Notes under the pieces: model-generated
What the model was told of the DNA's origin: nothing
The model's input: only the letters and a program-made list of their open reading frames with translations
The model's database searches: none
Shown here: piece by piece, positions 1-15,300 of the stretch
Layout: the number at the start of each line of letters is the position of its first letter
Position numbering within the stretch: position 1 is the first letter of the stretch
Made by a program: the position numbers and the translations under genes
Assembly (NCBI GenBank): GCA_030142905.1
Contig: JASJOG010000025.1
Location: 347,501-411,500 of the forward strand
Direction: 5' to 3'
From: Heliopora coerulea
Lineage: Eukaryota > Cnidaria > Anthozoa > Scleralcyonacea > Helioporidae
DNA length: 64,000 nucleotides

Positions 1-77
1 TATATAATATATATATAATATATATATATAATATATATATATAATATATATATATATAATATATATAACATATATAG

Positions 78-134
<57 letters not shown>
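1..134. repeat. (TA)n microsatellite
   Basis: Near-pure TA dinucleotide repeat with a few interruptions, running off the left edge of the window. Confidence 0.97.
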
Positions 135-136
<2 letters not shown>

Positions 137-220
137 CAAGATTAAAATGTTTCCGACTAGTATTCCTTGCACGAGTTTAACATTGTGTTAAACGGTGTAG
201 CAATGTCTGGACCAAGATCA

Positions 221-226
221 TTTATT
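221..226 (-). terminator. Possible gene A poly(A) signal
   Basis: AATAAA on the minus strand about 300 bp past the gene A stop. It is the first canonical hexamer I see downstream; the match could be chance in AT-rich DNA. Confidence 0.3.
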
Positions 227-521
227 GCACAATTTTACAAAATTCTTTCCACAGCTCCCCTCTCTTCCGTTCTTCACTCCAGTGACGGGAACACACAAGC
301 AAACCCAGATTTTTTAGGAAAGGTAATAAATCAAATAAGAAATTTGGCTTTGGTATAATTGAACTACAAAACAAATCCAACTAAAAATATATTAAAATTA
401 CATTCTGTTTAACCAATGAGTCTGTTCTATTAAAGGCCTAGCTCCAAGTCTCCATATGCCAGGATATTGCATTTGTGTTCACATTCATGGTTATTTACAC
501 CCGCTGTAGTTCCCTTTCTTT

Positions 522-650
522 TCATTCCACAGGCTTTTTTTCAACACGGAAGGGTTTATCCAGGGGAATCACTCCGCTGTCCGCAATTACGCACTCCGTT
601 TTTGGCTTCGTACCGTCAACCTCGATATTTTCGATTCTCTTTACCACATT
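522..650 (-). CDS. PPIB-like: Gene A exon 6 and stop
   Basis: [11 protein letters not shown] to VEKKPVE and TGA, 42 codons plus stop. The tail matches the PPIB C-terminus (VIADSG..PLDKPF); no KDEL-type signal is present, as is usual for PPIB. Confidence 0.9.
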   Translation of the reverse strand, partial: NVVKRIENIEVDGTKPKTECVIADSGVIPLDKPFRVEKKPVE

Positions 651-3600
651 CTGGAATGGCAATACATAATGCAGGGGAAATAAGACTACAAGGCATAAAT
701 ACCCTGAAAACCTAAAACACACTACTTTGATTGAAGTCTCATCGTTTACGTCGCATCTTCACCTCATTATCATAATTATCATCAAAATCATCATCATCAT
801 CAAAATCATCATTATCATCATCATTATCATCATCAATATTATCATCATCAATATTATCATCATCAATATTATCATCATCAATATTATCATCATCATTATC
901 AGCATCAACATTATCATCATCATAGTCATCTTTATTATTACCATCACCATCATTTTCGTCATTGTCATTATCATCAACATCATCATATTTATCATCATGT
1001 TTACCATTATCATTATAAACATCGTTTTCATCATTATCATCATTATCATCATGATTATCATTATCATCATGATCATCCTTATCATTATAAACATCATTAT
1101 TATCATTATCATCATGATCATCATTATTATAAACACCATTTTCATCATTATGATCGTTATCATCACCTTTATCATCATCATCATTTTCATCATTACCATC
1201 ACCGTCGCCATCGTTATTGTCATCATCTAATTATCATCATCATCATTATCATCATCATTATAATCATCATTTTAATCATCGTCATTATCATTGTCTTCAT
1301 TATCTTCATCATCATAATCATCATCATTATCAGCATCTTAAGCACCATCATTAAGATTATCACCATCATAAAAATCATCATTACCTTCATCATTATCATC
1401 ATCATCTTTATCATCATAACTAACATCATCATAACTGTCATCATTATCATCATCATTATTATTATCATTCTTATTATCATTATGTTTATTATCATCATTA
1501 CCATCATGATCATGATTATCATCATTCATACAACTTACTTTTGAATTCTATTCCAGATTTCTAAACAGTTATGCGTACAAATAAAAATTATATGATCAGA
1601 AAAAGAACTTTAGTTGAACAGTTGTCCTTAAACGAGGGTAGTGGTGCAAAATCGTACAATTGGAAAACTGAATCAAACAACTGTGGCGCTATCTGTCATT
1701 GAGGTCGGCCTAGTCAGATAACTTTTCTCTCATTTTCTAGTGATTTTCGAACAGTTACTTACCATTCCTTCAAGTACTATACCAAAAACAACATGGCGGC
1801 CGTTCAACCACGGAGTCACGACGGTAAAGATAGCGAATTGGGAACCATTGGTATCTTTTCCCGAATTTGCCATGTTCACCCAGCCTGCGCCATAGTGATG
1901 AAGCCTGAAGTTTTCGTCATCAAATCGTTCACCATAAATACTTTTACCTTTATGTGAAAAAAAAAATTCATTAATCCATGCATCCGTCCGTCCGTCCGTC
2001 CGTCCGTCCGTTCGTTCGTTCGTTCGTTCGTTCGTTCGTTCGTTCATCCCTTCATTCATTTATTCATTTTTTGTTTATTTGTATGGTTGTTTGTTTGTTT
2101 GTTTGTTTATTAATTTATTGATTCATCGATTTACTGCGAATTTATGAAAATGACTGAAACACAAGTTGCTGTGTAGCTGGTGTAAATTAACGAGAATCTA
2201 CATACATGATAAACAAAAACTAAAAAGAGATTTAAAATCAAAAATAATAATAATAATAATAATAATAATAAGGTAGGCAAGATGTTTCGGCATCCTCAGG
2301 GAGTGGCGCCCCTGCCTTGCCAGCTGGGTAAACAGGTGACTAAAAGCCACTGCTTGCCTTAATTGGCCGTCAGTGGTAAGTAACCTCACCTAAGGTGTTG
2401 CCAAACCTTCCCTGTTAACCCAAGGACTAGTAAATCCTTCTGACTGTCCTAATGTCCTTTACCTTAAATGGTTGAGTGAGCCCAGTACACTTACGTGTCT
2501 GAAAGGAACTCTCCAAGTCTAAGAACAAAATAGATCACATTATCCAACTTCAGCTATTGGACTGGCGTCTAGCTTGCCTTAATTGGTCGGCTTTGCGGAA
2601 CAGACCCTTAGAATAGTCTGAGAGGAAGTGTAATGGTTATTGAGGAAGTCTCATGATTTGTAGGTGCAAAGCACCAGCCCTTGGCCATGCCCAACCAACG
2701 GAATTGTGTATGTGAGACTGTGGTGTAAAATGGCATTAACTACTCACGATGTTTTTCACTTTGTGATTGCCATACCACTATAATTTATGGGACATGTGCC
2801 CACTTTGGCATAATATGGCAATTTGGGCTAAACGACTTCATTGGCTCGTATGAGCTGACTTTCCTCAATAATAATAATAAACTTCTCCATGGGCTACAAC
2901 CTTGAAGAGCTGGAAAGGCTTGTGTACCTCAATGAGCCCAAGAGCTGTGTTGGCGGGAGTTTTTACTCCTGATAGGGCCACCTATGCCAGACAGGTCGAA
3001 AGTTAGAGGCGAGACAAAATGTAGCCCAGGGTAGGTGGGACTCTTAAGTCTTGGTTGGCAACCCACTTGGGAGAAGAGAACTCCGAAAAACAATCCTGCT
3101 TTCTGGTGATGCTAAACCTTCTCAATTTTGATGAATATGGAAGCTGCATGTAACAATACAAGCGATAACGGCGTAAATGGGACTGGAGCTCCTAGCGAAA
3201 GTGCCTCGCCCGGCATGAAAGTTGGGGGACAGCAGCCCACTCCAGGTCGTCATCAAGTGACTGCTAGATCGAAATGGAATATGGAAGTCAACAAGATTGT
3301 AACGAAGTGTTTCTACAAGAGCAACCCGAAAAAAAAGGGGACATGGGAAGAGGATGTTTGGAATTTGGAAAGAGATGGAGTTTTTTGAAATATGCGAGCA
3401 GAGATTGGCTGACCAAGCTAGAGCGACCAAATTAAATGAGTGGTTATCTGAGGTGGAGCTGGAAGAGATCAGGATAGAAGTGAGTCAAGATACACAAGGC
3501 GGAGCGACTGTGGCGAACTCCGAAGAATTGGAGAATCATGAGGGTTTTGATGGTGAAGTGAGAAGACAATCTGATACGGAGAATGACAATGACAGAAGGC

Positions 3601-6276
3601 ATGAAACATCTAGTTAACATTTTGGGCCAGCATCTGGGATAACCCAGTAAATCATAACAGTAATGTTGATTGACTGAAAGGTGTGGAAAGCAAGCTCGCT
3701 AGTGTGCAGAAACAGAACGACTTGGTGATAACTCCAGCGATGGTTACCAAACAATTGAAGAATATGGCTAATTGGAAAGCACCTGGACCAGATGGCTTGC
3801 AAGGATTCTGGCTGAAGAGTTTTACACCATGTATAGAGAGGATAGGTTTACAACTACAGGACTGCCTGGTAACAAATAAAGTACCTGAATGGCTTAAAAG
3901 GGGCAGAACAGCGTTGATCCTGAAAGAGAAGGAAAAAGGATACGTTGCACTGATATTTTCGACCAATAACATGCTTGCCTCTGATGTGGAAAGTATTCAC
4001 TGGTGTAATGGAGAAGGAGCTGTACAAACATCTAGAGAAAGACAATCTGTTGCCTGATGAACAGAAGGGATGCAGAAGAAGGTCCAGAGGTACAAAAGAT
4101 CAGCTCTTAATTAGTAAAATGGTGACACGAAATTGTAAGAGGCGACAAATTGGGCTTAGCATGGCCTGGGTTGATTATAAGAAGGCTTATGACATGATAC
4201 CGAATTCTTGGATCCTTAAATGTTTGGAAATGTTTGGAGCGGCAGGAAATATAATTGCGTTCTTGGAGAAAAATATGAACAACTGGGAAACAGAGCTAAC
4301 TGCAAGTGGAAGGACCTTGGGGACTGTAAACATAAAGAGAGGTATCTTTCAGGGAGACAGCCTGTCTCCACTGCTGTTCATTGTGGCCCTAATTCCACTA
4401 TTTATGGTATTGCGGCAAGTGAAAACTGGCTATGATCTGGGAAAAAGAAAAGGCACTTTAAATTATCTATTATTTATGAATGATTTGAAATTATTTGGAA
4501 AGAACGAGAAACAAGTTGACACCCTGGTAAACACTGTTCGGATTTTCAGTAACGACATTGGAATGGAATTTGGGATTAGTAAATGTGCTGTGCTGGTAAT
4601 GAAGAGGGGGAAATTGCGTACATGTGAAGGCATTGTTTAGCCAGATAAGTACGTCATCAGAGGGCTTGAAGAAGATGATGGGTATAAATATCTAGGGATT
4701 TTAGAAGCAGATGACATGAAACGCAGTGACATGAAAGAAGCTGTATCCAGAGTATTTAAGAAGGATAAGGAAGATACTAAAATCAAAGTTGAATAGTGGA
4801 AATTTAGTGAGCGCCATTAATGCAAGAGCAGTTTCGTTATTAAGGTATGAGGCAGGTATTATCTACTGGAGTAAGGAAGAATTAAGAAATTTGGATAGAA
4901 AAACAAGAAAGCTGTTAAGTGTTTACAGATCACTCCATCCACAAGCAGATGTAGACAGACTTTATCTAAAGAGATCACAAGGAGGAAGAGGCTTGATAAG
5001 TGTCGAGAACTGTGTTAATATTGAAGTTGGCAGTCTCTATAGACATGTGGAAGCTAGTAAGGAAAAGTTACTTATAGCTGTTAATAATGAAAATATCCTG
5101 GATAAAGGAGAGGAGATGGACAGAATTAGACAAGAAAGATTAAACAGCTACATAGGAAAGCCATTGCACGGACAGTTTCTAAAGGGTACTGAAAACATTA
5201 GAGATTCAGAGTCCTGGAATTGGTTGAAAAGAGGCACAATGAAGAAGGAGACGGAAGGTCTCCTAACTGCGGCACAAGATCAGGCCCTTCGTACAAACTA
5301 CATCAAGAATAAGATAGATATACTAGATGTGTTACCAATGTGCCGAATGTGCGGAGAAAGGGAGGAAACTATGAGCCATATAACAGCAGAATGCAAGAAA
5401 TTAGCTCACAACCAGTACAAGAACTGGAGACATGAGAAGGTTGCTCAAGTGATCCATTGGAGTTCATGTAAAAAATTCGATCTTCCATGCAAAGAAACCT
5501 GGTACGATCATTCCCCAGAATCAGTGTTGGAAAATGACCAAGTGGAGGTGTTGTGGGACTTCAAAATTCAGACAGATCTCCATTTAGATGATAACAGACC
5601 TGATATTGTTGTATTGGAAAAGAAAGAAAGAATGTGTTACATTATCGATGTGGCATGTCCTTTCGATATGCAAGTGTTAGAAAAGGAACAGGAAAAGATT
5701 GACCACTATCAAGATCTGAAGATTAAAGTTCAAAAGATCTGGAGCTGCAGGAAGGGTATCTATTATCCCAATTATAATTGGAGCGCTTGGGACTGTCAGT
5801 AAGAATTTGAAGACATGGTATGACAAGATAGGACTGTATGGGAACACTTCTTTACTTCAAAAGGCTTGCTTGTTGGGCACAGCAAAGATTCTACGCAGAA
5901 TACTGGACATCTTAGGCTACGGGATGTAGCTTGATGTAATATTTCAAACACGAGTAGGTGTTCTTCCTTCGATTTCTAGATACCGAGAAACGAGTTGAAA
6001 AACGAAGGGAAGCCGAGCTTTTTTAACGAGTTTCGAGGTATCTAGAAATCGGAGGAAGAACACTAAACGAGTGTTTGAAATTACTTCTCAAACAAACCAG
6101 TATTTCAGGCGAAAATCCAGCCAAAAGTTGGAAAAATTCAGCTGCAATCTTCCTCCGATTTCTAAATACTGATTAATTATGTATTTCTTTTGTTTTTTTC
6201 TTCGTAAATTACTAATGAGTTTGAGAAGTTCTGGGAAACAACAATATCACCGATAATATTTGGCGTGAAATATGAA

Positions 6277-6307
<31 letters not shown>

Positions 6308-9300
6308 GTGATGATGATGGAAATAATAATGATTTCACTTTAGGATTTCTACCAAATGTCGGCAACTAAGTCAACTACTCCACCATACCTCCTCGGCCAT
6401 TCCCTTGTGTAAAATCACCACCTAGATGAAAAAGAGCAAGAGATTTTTTCTTAATTGATACACATGTAAAACAAGATGAAAAATGTAATCGAAAACAGAT
6501 AGAAAAAGAAAAAGCAAAACAAAAAAAAAAAACCCAAACTTTATAATGGAAAGAGATACTTTAGGCAGAGACGAATTAAGTATGCCTTGGGCCGTGAGGG
6601 GGTTCCCAAAACATCCCCTCTCCCTCCACTCTACCGTGAGACTTTGAACTATCCGAATTTTGTGGAAACTGGTTTGTTTTCGGACAAAACTCTAGACATT
6701 GGGGGAAGAACCAATACCGGAGGGACGCAAGTGGTTTTGATGATTGCACAACAGAGATTTGAGCATTCTTTTTCGTATTTTTTTTTTTCAAACTCCTCGA
6801 ATTTTAAAGCACGAAGTTTCCTTAAAATACAAGGTTTAAACAAATTTTAGGCGGTTATGGTCCACTGTCCCTTCCATCTGCTATGGACCTAAAAAAATGA
6901 CAAGTAATTGAGGGTTTGTCGACAAACGTACAATATATCTGGGAAAGTAATAATATTAGGATGTAATTTAATAGCCGTGACCAAGGATAGCTTGATCGGC
7001 GTGTAAGCGATCACTAGGAACAATTAATTCACTGCAATCAGCTGATTCGTGACCGAGACCAAGTACTCAAACTGGCAATCGAGCTTATGATAGCTGTGCA
7101 AACCTTGCACTCAAATATATGCACTGCACTCAATATAAGTTAAAATCTATTGCAAGTCATTACGATAAACCACACCTTGGATCATAAAATCCTTGATTAC
7201 CCGATGAAATTTACTTCCTCTATAGCCATATCCTTTCTGCATAGTCAAAAAAATGAAACACAGTTATCGAAAGGTAATGTGTATAATGAAAATCTATATT
7301 GCAATCATGCATGACCAGTGACGTATCTCTAGGCAATATTTGCAGACACATGCCAGTACTAGTTAAGTAGCTTAAATAAAAACAATGTAGGAGAACATTG
7401 CATATTGAAATAGCTTGTCAACCTTCCACAGAACTAAGAAATGAGGTTTATCACAAATATAATTTTGTGTGACCTGTGTAGACAATTCTCATTAGTCTTC
7501 AAAAGTTCCTAATACCCACTAAAATGGTATTTCCTTTGCTTAAAAGGACCCTTAACATAAAGAATAGTGTTCAAAGCTCATCCATATCTATTTTCGTTCT
7601 CCATATAATCAGTCGTCCATCCCGGTCAAAATGTGTCGCGATAAAATTTGCTTATATCTTTGAAATTATCAACCTAGATAACTTGAAATACTGACCAAGG
7701 AAACATGTAATTCACCCCACTCGTAAACTAGTTTCCAGACCTTTCAATTTTCAAACCAAAATACAGTCAAACTCCTATTAAGCGACCACCCTTGGGGAAA
7801 AGCCAAGTGGCTGCTTAATAGAAGGTGGCCGCTAAACCGGAGTTCAGCACGAAAAATGGCTTGTGTTGGAATGTCTCTTTATTTGAATGTTATATTTCAA
7901 CACATTATGTACAAATTATTACCCCATAAAGAACTACTGCAAATACACAAACTACTACGAAAGTTAAGAAAAACAAACTAAGAAACAGCGAGTCAATTAA
8001 TAATCCATTTGTAAGGGACTTGGAAATGTCCTTTAATTGAAATAGTCCTATATGCGGGTCTGGCAGTGTTGTTGACCGACCGGGCAGAAAGCAAGTAAAA
8101 TAAAACCCTACAGCACGAACATCCTAAACTACATGGGGACGAATATCAAGTGATGGGAGATGTCCCAAAACTTATGGCTCTGGTAAAGCTGTCATACGTT
8201 ATGAGAAAAAGAGGCCGCAGCTTGGAAATCCCATGTTAATACAACATTATCATTATTTGCTGAGGCTTCAATAAAGGTCGCCATTACAAGTGAAAAAATG
8301 TCACACTTGATGTTTCATGGAAGTTCGATAAAACTTAAAAACAATAAGAACTTAAAAACAAACTCGATGGGACGTCGCGGCCACTTAAACCTTTAACGCA
8401 TGAATTTTTTTTTCTTTTGTTTTTGTTCTCTTTTTGTTTTTCATTTGTTCTCTCACTGGTTCTTTTGTTCTTAGGTGTCCCATATATCGGACACTGTGTT
8501 TTCCAGGGTTAGGAGAGGTGGCCGTTTATTAGAGATTTACTTTACAGTAAATTAACAAGAGAATATTTAGAACTTTGATAAATGGCCGTTAAATAGAGAG
8601 TGGCCGCTTAAGAGGAGTTGACCGTAATTTGTTTTCTTTCAAGTGCGTCATATCAGTCAGTAAGAGCCACAAGTAAGTTTTCTTCATCAAACGCCTGCAT
8701 GTGCACATAAGCATTGAAGCTTTGCACTAATTTCTATGTAATGGATACAGCAAATCCCAAACAGATCGGAGTCGAATATTATATCTTTTTTAACTTTTCC
8801 CGGCGGGATAAGACTTCTATAATTTTACTCTAGCTCACGTCACACGATTTTACTCGTCAAAGGGAGAGCTCCCGCTAGGAAAGGCTACGTTTGCCGGCTA
8901 CCTTGAAATTTCATGCAGGACATCTGACCATTGAAATTTGAAGGAAAAGTTTATCTAAATCAGCACGACAGTGTGTCGGACATGTAGCAGAGTGATTAGA
9001 AGCCAGTCTATCGCTTTTTCTTCATGAATTATTGAGTATTTTAAATGTTATTATGTGGCCAAGACTGGCCAGAGGACTTACTAATTTTCCCCCACAATGT
9101 GATTGCCTTTTGAGTGAGTTTACACAGCGTTATAAGAAGTTCTACGTTCAAGCCACAGTTACATGTAGCATTTTGTGTTTGAAGACTATCACCGTGGTGT
9201 ATGTATTAAATTCAGAAGAACCTCGCTAACTAACTTCGTTGCGTAGACTGCCCTGATGTTATTGTATACACCAGAATGATTATCGCAGGACAAAAAATAT

Positions 9301-12300
9301 TTAGTGTAAAAGTACCTTTAAATATTTTAAAGAGCATTCTAAACTGCCAAGGCTTTTCACCACATATATACATAAAAATAGACACTTTACTTTACTGATT
9401 TTATTCTTTGTGAATAGAACAGCTGTAGTGCCGTAGAACATAGAGGAAACAGCATTCACGGGGGCTCAAAATTTCCAAACCATTTTTGGATGGAACCCAA
9501 TCTCCTTGCTCCCACGACCTGAAAGAAGTACCCAGAAGCACTAACCTCATGAGTCGCCAGGGCAACAAAATTCCTCACAGTTTTCGGAACAACTTCACCA
9601 AACAAGCCAAGAACAATACGACCAGCTTTTTCACTACCTATGGTGATATCAAAATATACCTACAAACATAACAAAATAGGTAAAATATTGCAGAACTAGC
9701 CGAATCCATAATGGCAAAAAAGATAGCGGCTTGTACGTTTTGCCACGATTCCTTGCAAACCTAAATTAATAAAATTACATCTAGAAAATATTTGATATGC
9801 TATCATAGTTTTAGAAGATGGCAGCTCAATTCTTACAAACTTTAATGCCTTTCAAACTATATTATTTGATAGTTTTGCAAGATATGGTGTCTTCTGTAAG
9901 CAAAGAATCACGATAAAAACTGCAAAATAAGAAAATTTCACGATTTAACCTACTCTGCTGAACTCAACTAGAAAAGCTGACAGGAGCAGGATTCGAACTC
10001 ACAACTTCCTGGGTTTCTAGACCGCTGCTCTACCAGTTGAGTTATTGAGTCAACTGGGATCAGTATGCTCGTTCTGTCCAATCTAAGACCACGAGAGGTT
10101 CTCGTGACAATTTAAATGCCGTCCACGAGGAGTTGTAGTGTTTCGATTCTTTTTCTGAATCATTCTCAGAATAATATGAAGAGAAAATTCCCTTTCTGTT
10201 ATTCTGAAGTAAAAAGTGCAAGCTGCTTCAGGATTCTGAAATAAAAAGTAAAAGCTGGGGTCTTTTCTGCTAACGGTAAATTTGCACGAGGACTCATTTT
10301 CCAAATTGACTGTAGCGAAAAAGATGGCGGGTTGTAAACTTAATCGTGATCCTTGGGCTCAGGAAGCGTTGAATCATGCCGTAAAAAAAAATAGAAAGGG
10401 TTTCAAAATCATTACGTTTGGTAAGAAGAACGTCTAACCTACTTAATTCTTATACAGCAACATGCTGAACATTCTTAGCTATTCTCAATGCTGATCAACC
10501 TGATCGTCCAGGTTGAAGTAGAGTGTAGTATTGACAATGACTGTCTCAGGCGTTTGCTATGACTGACGTTTCGATGGCCTAATCCGCTGTCATCTTCAGA
10601 GTTGAGAGAAGAGCGACGGCCTTGTTGGCCTTTTTATGTACCTATTTTGTTACGTCAACTGTGGTGATGTTTATGAGGAGTTTTCGGGTTTGTCGGGGTG
10701 TAAAGAGGTAATCAAGATTGCCTGTTGGTTTATGCCTTTTGTCACTGTGGGTCGGCGGTTTGTTTAAAGTGAGCCTATCGTTCTCTGGTTTGCCTCAAGT
10801 ATCGAATTAGTCTTTCATAAAGTGCTGGTAACTGAGGCGGTCGGTTGAGTGGTTCATGTTTCAATTAGGTGTAACGATTTTCTAATGTAAGACATTGTGT
10901 GTACTTTGTGATGTAAGTTAAACATACTGCCGAGTTCTAGCATTAGTAGTTAAAGGTCTACCGACAAGGCCGCCAAGACGTCGGGGTCAAGCCTCACATT
11001 CAGATCCCACCTGCAGCGGCATAATGGAACCGACCTGACGGGGGCAGCGCATGCAAACGTGCAGACGAAACGGGTACGCTCTGTGTTATCGTTCGAAATA
11101 ACGTCTTATTTTACGTAGAAAAAGATCTAAATTACCATTCTGTCAAAAAACGAGAGAACAAGATATTGACGCTTCGAGGAAACCCTTCTCCAAAATCGAT
11201 TGTAAGTCGGGTGGTAGCAGAGGTGAGACAGAGGAGGCTACAGCCCCTTCGTCGGGTAATCTTAGCCCCCTGTCGGGGAAAAATTAACCATCCGTCGGGG
11301 AATTTTCACTGATGAACACACACATATTGTACAAACAATGAGAACTTGTAATTGATTTAGCCAAGAAAGATACTAGATTGTTCTCTTAATGTCAAATCTT
11401 AAAGCAAACTGCTTCTAGTCAGAAGTTGAGATTCTTGCGAAAAACAGTATGATGTTTTCGACCTTCAAGTAACGAAATTATAAAGGGGGCAAGGTCATAG
11501 CCCTTTTGGTTTAGCCTTCCCCGTCGGGGACGTCAGCCCCTGCGTCGGGGAATTCCTGGGACCACCACTGTTGTCAGTTGTTGTTTCAGCCTTTAATCTA
11601 CGCTGGAGAATTAGTCATACAAAAAAAATAGTAATAACTAAATAAATAAATAAGGATAGTATTAGATAAAAAATGTTTCTTTTCCCGAGAAACTGTGCCG
11701 AAGAAATGTGTTTGCGGAGAATAAGAGCGCCCCTGCCTTCCAGCAATTGCGCCTCTATCCGACACCAAGAATCGTCCCAATGAACTAATGCATACCACAA
11801 ACACATATTAAAATAAAGAAGGGGGAAAGAATGAATTCGTAATTGACATAATTACGTTTATTTTTACGGATATGTCGACAAAAAGCTTCAAAAACTTTGC
11901 GTAACATAAAATGCATAAAATCATCCCTCTCACTCTGTTACGGAACTGCAATCCCATGACATCACTGTTTGCACGGCAACTCTCGGTCACGATTGCTTAA
12001 CAATCGCCATCCTAAAATCCACCGGCGATTGACTGTTTAAAGTGACAATAAATTGTCGGTTTTGCGATTGAGTTAAATTTTGATCATGACCTCAACCCTG
12101 ATATTTTCGCCCCGTCTAAATTGGATAATAGTAGCTCGTGTTATATAGAATGGATAAAAAAATCAGAGTTTGCTTTCAATGTACGCGAGCGATTTATCGA
12201 CTGACCTACATACAACTGGACTGCTGGAGGGCCTCATAAAAGTGCATCTCAACAGACGGTGTCATTCAGGATCTTTGTGTTTATGGTACCTACAGCTGAC

Positions 12301-15300
12301 CGATATTGCTGGCTCGTGTTATTATCAACGGTCAATAAAGTGTCGTGTAATATTTTCGAGAACGGTCCGTCTAACGGAAGTAAGCGATGTTACGATAATC
12401 TCTTAAAACTTGAAAACCAAACGAGTGCCAGAACATTTAGTACTTTTTCGGGGCAAGGCAATGAATCAAAACCTCGTTTACTTTTTTCTTCTTAAACCCC
12501 TAAGTATTGCATGATGAAAGATGGCTTCTCAATTTACAAAGCCATACCATTCTACTCTTCTTCTGCAACTCCATAAAAGTGCAAGAACCTCAAATAACAT
12601 GCAGCACAGCTTGGCACAACTTGGCTTTGAACAGCTGAACTGTTGAGTTTATATGGTGTGCCAAGTTACCCAAGCCTTTTTGCACAGCTTGGCACAAAAC
12701 AGTTTATGAACTACAGATAGGTCTTAAATCTGCACAATACCCATGAACAGTGTTAACACTACCACATATCACACAAATATTTGCATTGTTGCTGTACTTA
12801 TTAAGAATATACAGTAGGTGAAAAAATTTCTCAACTCAGTCTGATTGGCTGGAGTCGTGCTGTCTTAATGTAACACAGATGTACAGCCAAAAGGTAACAC
12901 TAATTTGCACGAAATTACTTTTTTAGGCTCCCAATTACCAGTTTTTGGTACTGAATTACCATATAACACAGTATTATGTTCTTGATGTATATTATGAATT
13001 GTTTCTAGCTTGGTTTCTCATGCAATTTGGAAAAACACACACTTATGAGTTTTTCAAACTCCAAATAGCACTCATCCTTTGGACTTCTTTTTTCAGTGGT
13101 CTCAGTATGACTCATTCAGTTGTGCTTTCTCACAATTGCACTTGAAACCATACTATTTACCAATAATACAGTATGTCTCAAAAGTGAGTACACCCCTTCT
13201 GATTTTTAAGGAAAAGTAATTTTTTTCACAAATAAAACAAACGTAATAAACAAGATCTTAGATGTAGTAATGTACAATCAATTGTGATCTTTTATTGATA
13301 TTCAAATATTAGAAATATTTACACTCAACGTGTCTGTGGCTAGTTTTGTAAAATGGTATTGTTTCAAAAGTGATTACGCCCCTGACAAGGTCATGTAAAA
13401 ACATTTAATTTGGGGCTCTTTTGTCATTCTTAAATTATCACATAACGCATATCATTGCATTTTTATAATAGTGAAACGCTTGATTACCTTCAGAGACTAC
13501 GTTAGGTTGCATAAATTGGTGATTTTATGCATTTTTTTTGTACTTCGACCCTTTTGGTCATTGGGTTCAGTCATGGCACCACATGATAAAGAATTGTCGC
13601 TTGATCTTAAGAAAACAATTATTTCAATGCATCAGGACAAGCAGGGATACAACAAAATAGCTAATACATTAAAACTCAGTAAAAGCACTGTGGCAAAAAT
13701 TGTACAAAAGTATAAGAAGACTGGTACACTTGTAGCCGTGAATGGTCGCTCAGGTCGACCAAGAAAATTTACTGTCCGATCAGAGCGTTATGTGGCTAGA
13801 GTGGTCGACCAAAATCCAAGGGAGAGTGCCACCAATCTCGCCAACGTTGTCTCTGAGGCTACCGGTATTAGTGTTTCAACTTCAACTGCATGATGTACCC
13901 TCCATCAAGTAAACCTACACAGTAGACGACCTCGCAAGAAGCCTCTTTTAAAGCCGAGACACAAACTAGCCAGTTGCACAAGTTTACAGTTTGCACAAGA
14001 GTACAGCGATTGGCCAATGTCATTTTGGGAGTCTATATTTTGGTCAGATGACACCAAAATAAATCTTCTTGGTTCTGATGGTGTAAAAAATGTGTTGCGT
14101 TGCCCTGGGGAAGAATACAACGAGAAAAACCTGGTACCTACTGTTAAACATGGTGGTGGCAGCCAGACGGTTTGGGGTTGTATGTGTGCCCAAAGTGTAG
14201 ACGAGCTTCATTTTATACAAAACATCATGAATGCAGACATGTACTGAGAAATTTTGAATACAAAAATGATGCCATCCCTGAAACGCCTTGGCAGAGGAAA
14301 AATTTTTCAACATGATAATTACCCCAAGCATTCCGCCAAGACATGTCACCCGATTTAAATCCTATTGAGCACCTTTGGAATGTGCTTAAACATAAAGTTG
14401 AACAACGCAAGCCCTGAAACATTGCAGAGCTAAGAGATGTTATTACCACAGAGTGGAAAAATATTGAACCAAGCACTTGCACTAATCTAGTCCATTCAAT
14501 GCCAAGGTGCCTGGCAGCTGTTATTACTGTAATAATCAAGATTCACACACAAAGTATTGAAGAAATATTGACATAAAAGGAAACTTTATACCCTGACCCT
14601 TGTAAGGGGTGTACTCACTTTTGAAATGGAACCATTTAACAAAATTAGCCATATATAAGTTGTGTGTAAATATTTCTATTATCTAAATATCAGTAAAAGA
14701 TCACAACTGATTGTATGTTACTATATTTAAGACCTTTGTTCTTACTTTTGTTGTATCTGTGAAAAAATTACTTTTAAGAAGAAGAAGAAAAAATTTATTT
14801 ACACTCAATACATACATGTACATAAATTGCAATCATTTTGCAATCATTTTGTAATTTACATATAAAACTAAAATAGAGTGAAGGACACCTGTAATAACCA
14901 TAAGGGCTAATCAAGACAGGTGACCTTTAAAGTAGAGAAATTGACTACTCAACAAGGAGTGTTAAGATTACGATGAGCAATGCAATTAGTATTTAAGCAT
15001 AACAAGAGCAAAAAAAAAAGGCTCATAAACTAGTTTATCACAGTAATAAATAAAATATTTTTCATACACAGTCATATTGAAAGGTAAATAAAATGAAAGC
15101 AATATACAACACTATTTGATGTCATGTCAATAATCACTGATAACTAACTTCTTCAATTTTTGTTTAAATGTTAATAAAGAAAGAGTTTTGAAAGATTCAT
15201 CAATACCATTCCATATCTGAGGACCTATATACTTTATTCTAAATTTTCCATAATTAGTACGAACATGAGGGAGAGAGTATGTAGACTTTGAAGCTAACCG

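Noticed and set aside
727..1525. Long open frames rich in Ile or Met on both strands
   Set aside because: They are produced by the ATC/ATT microsatellite, open in several frames and both strands, with no family signal.
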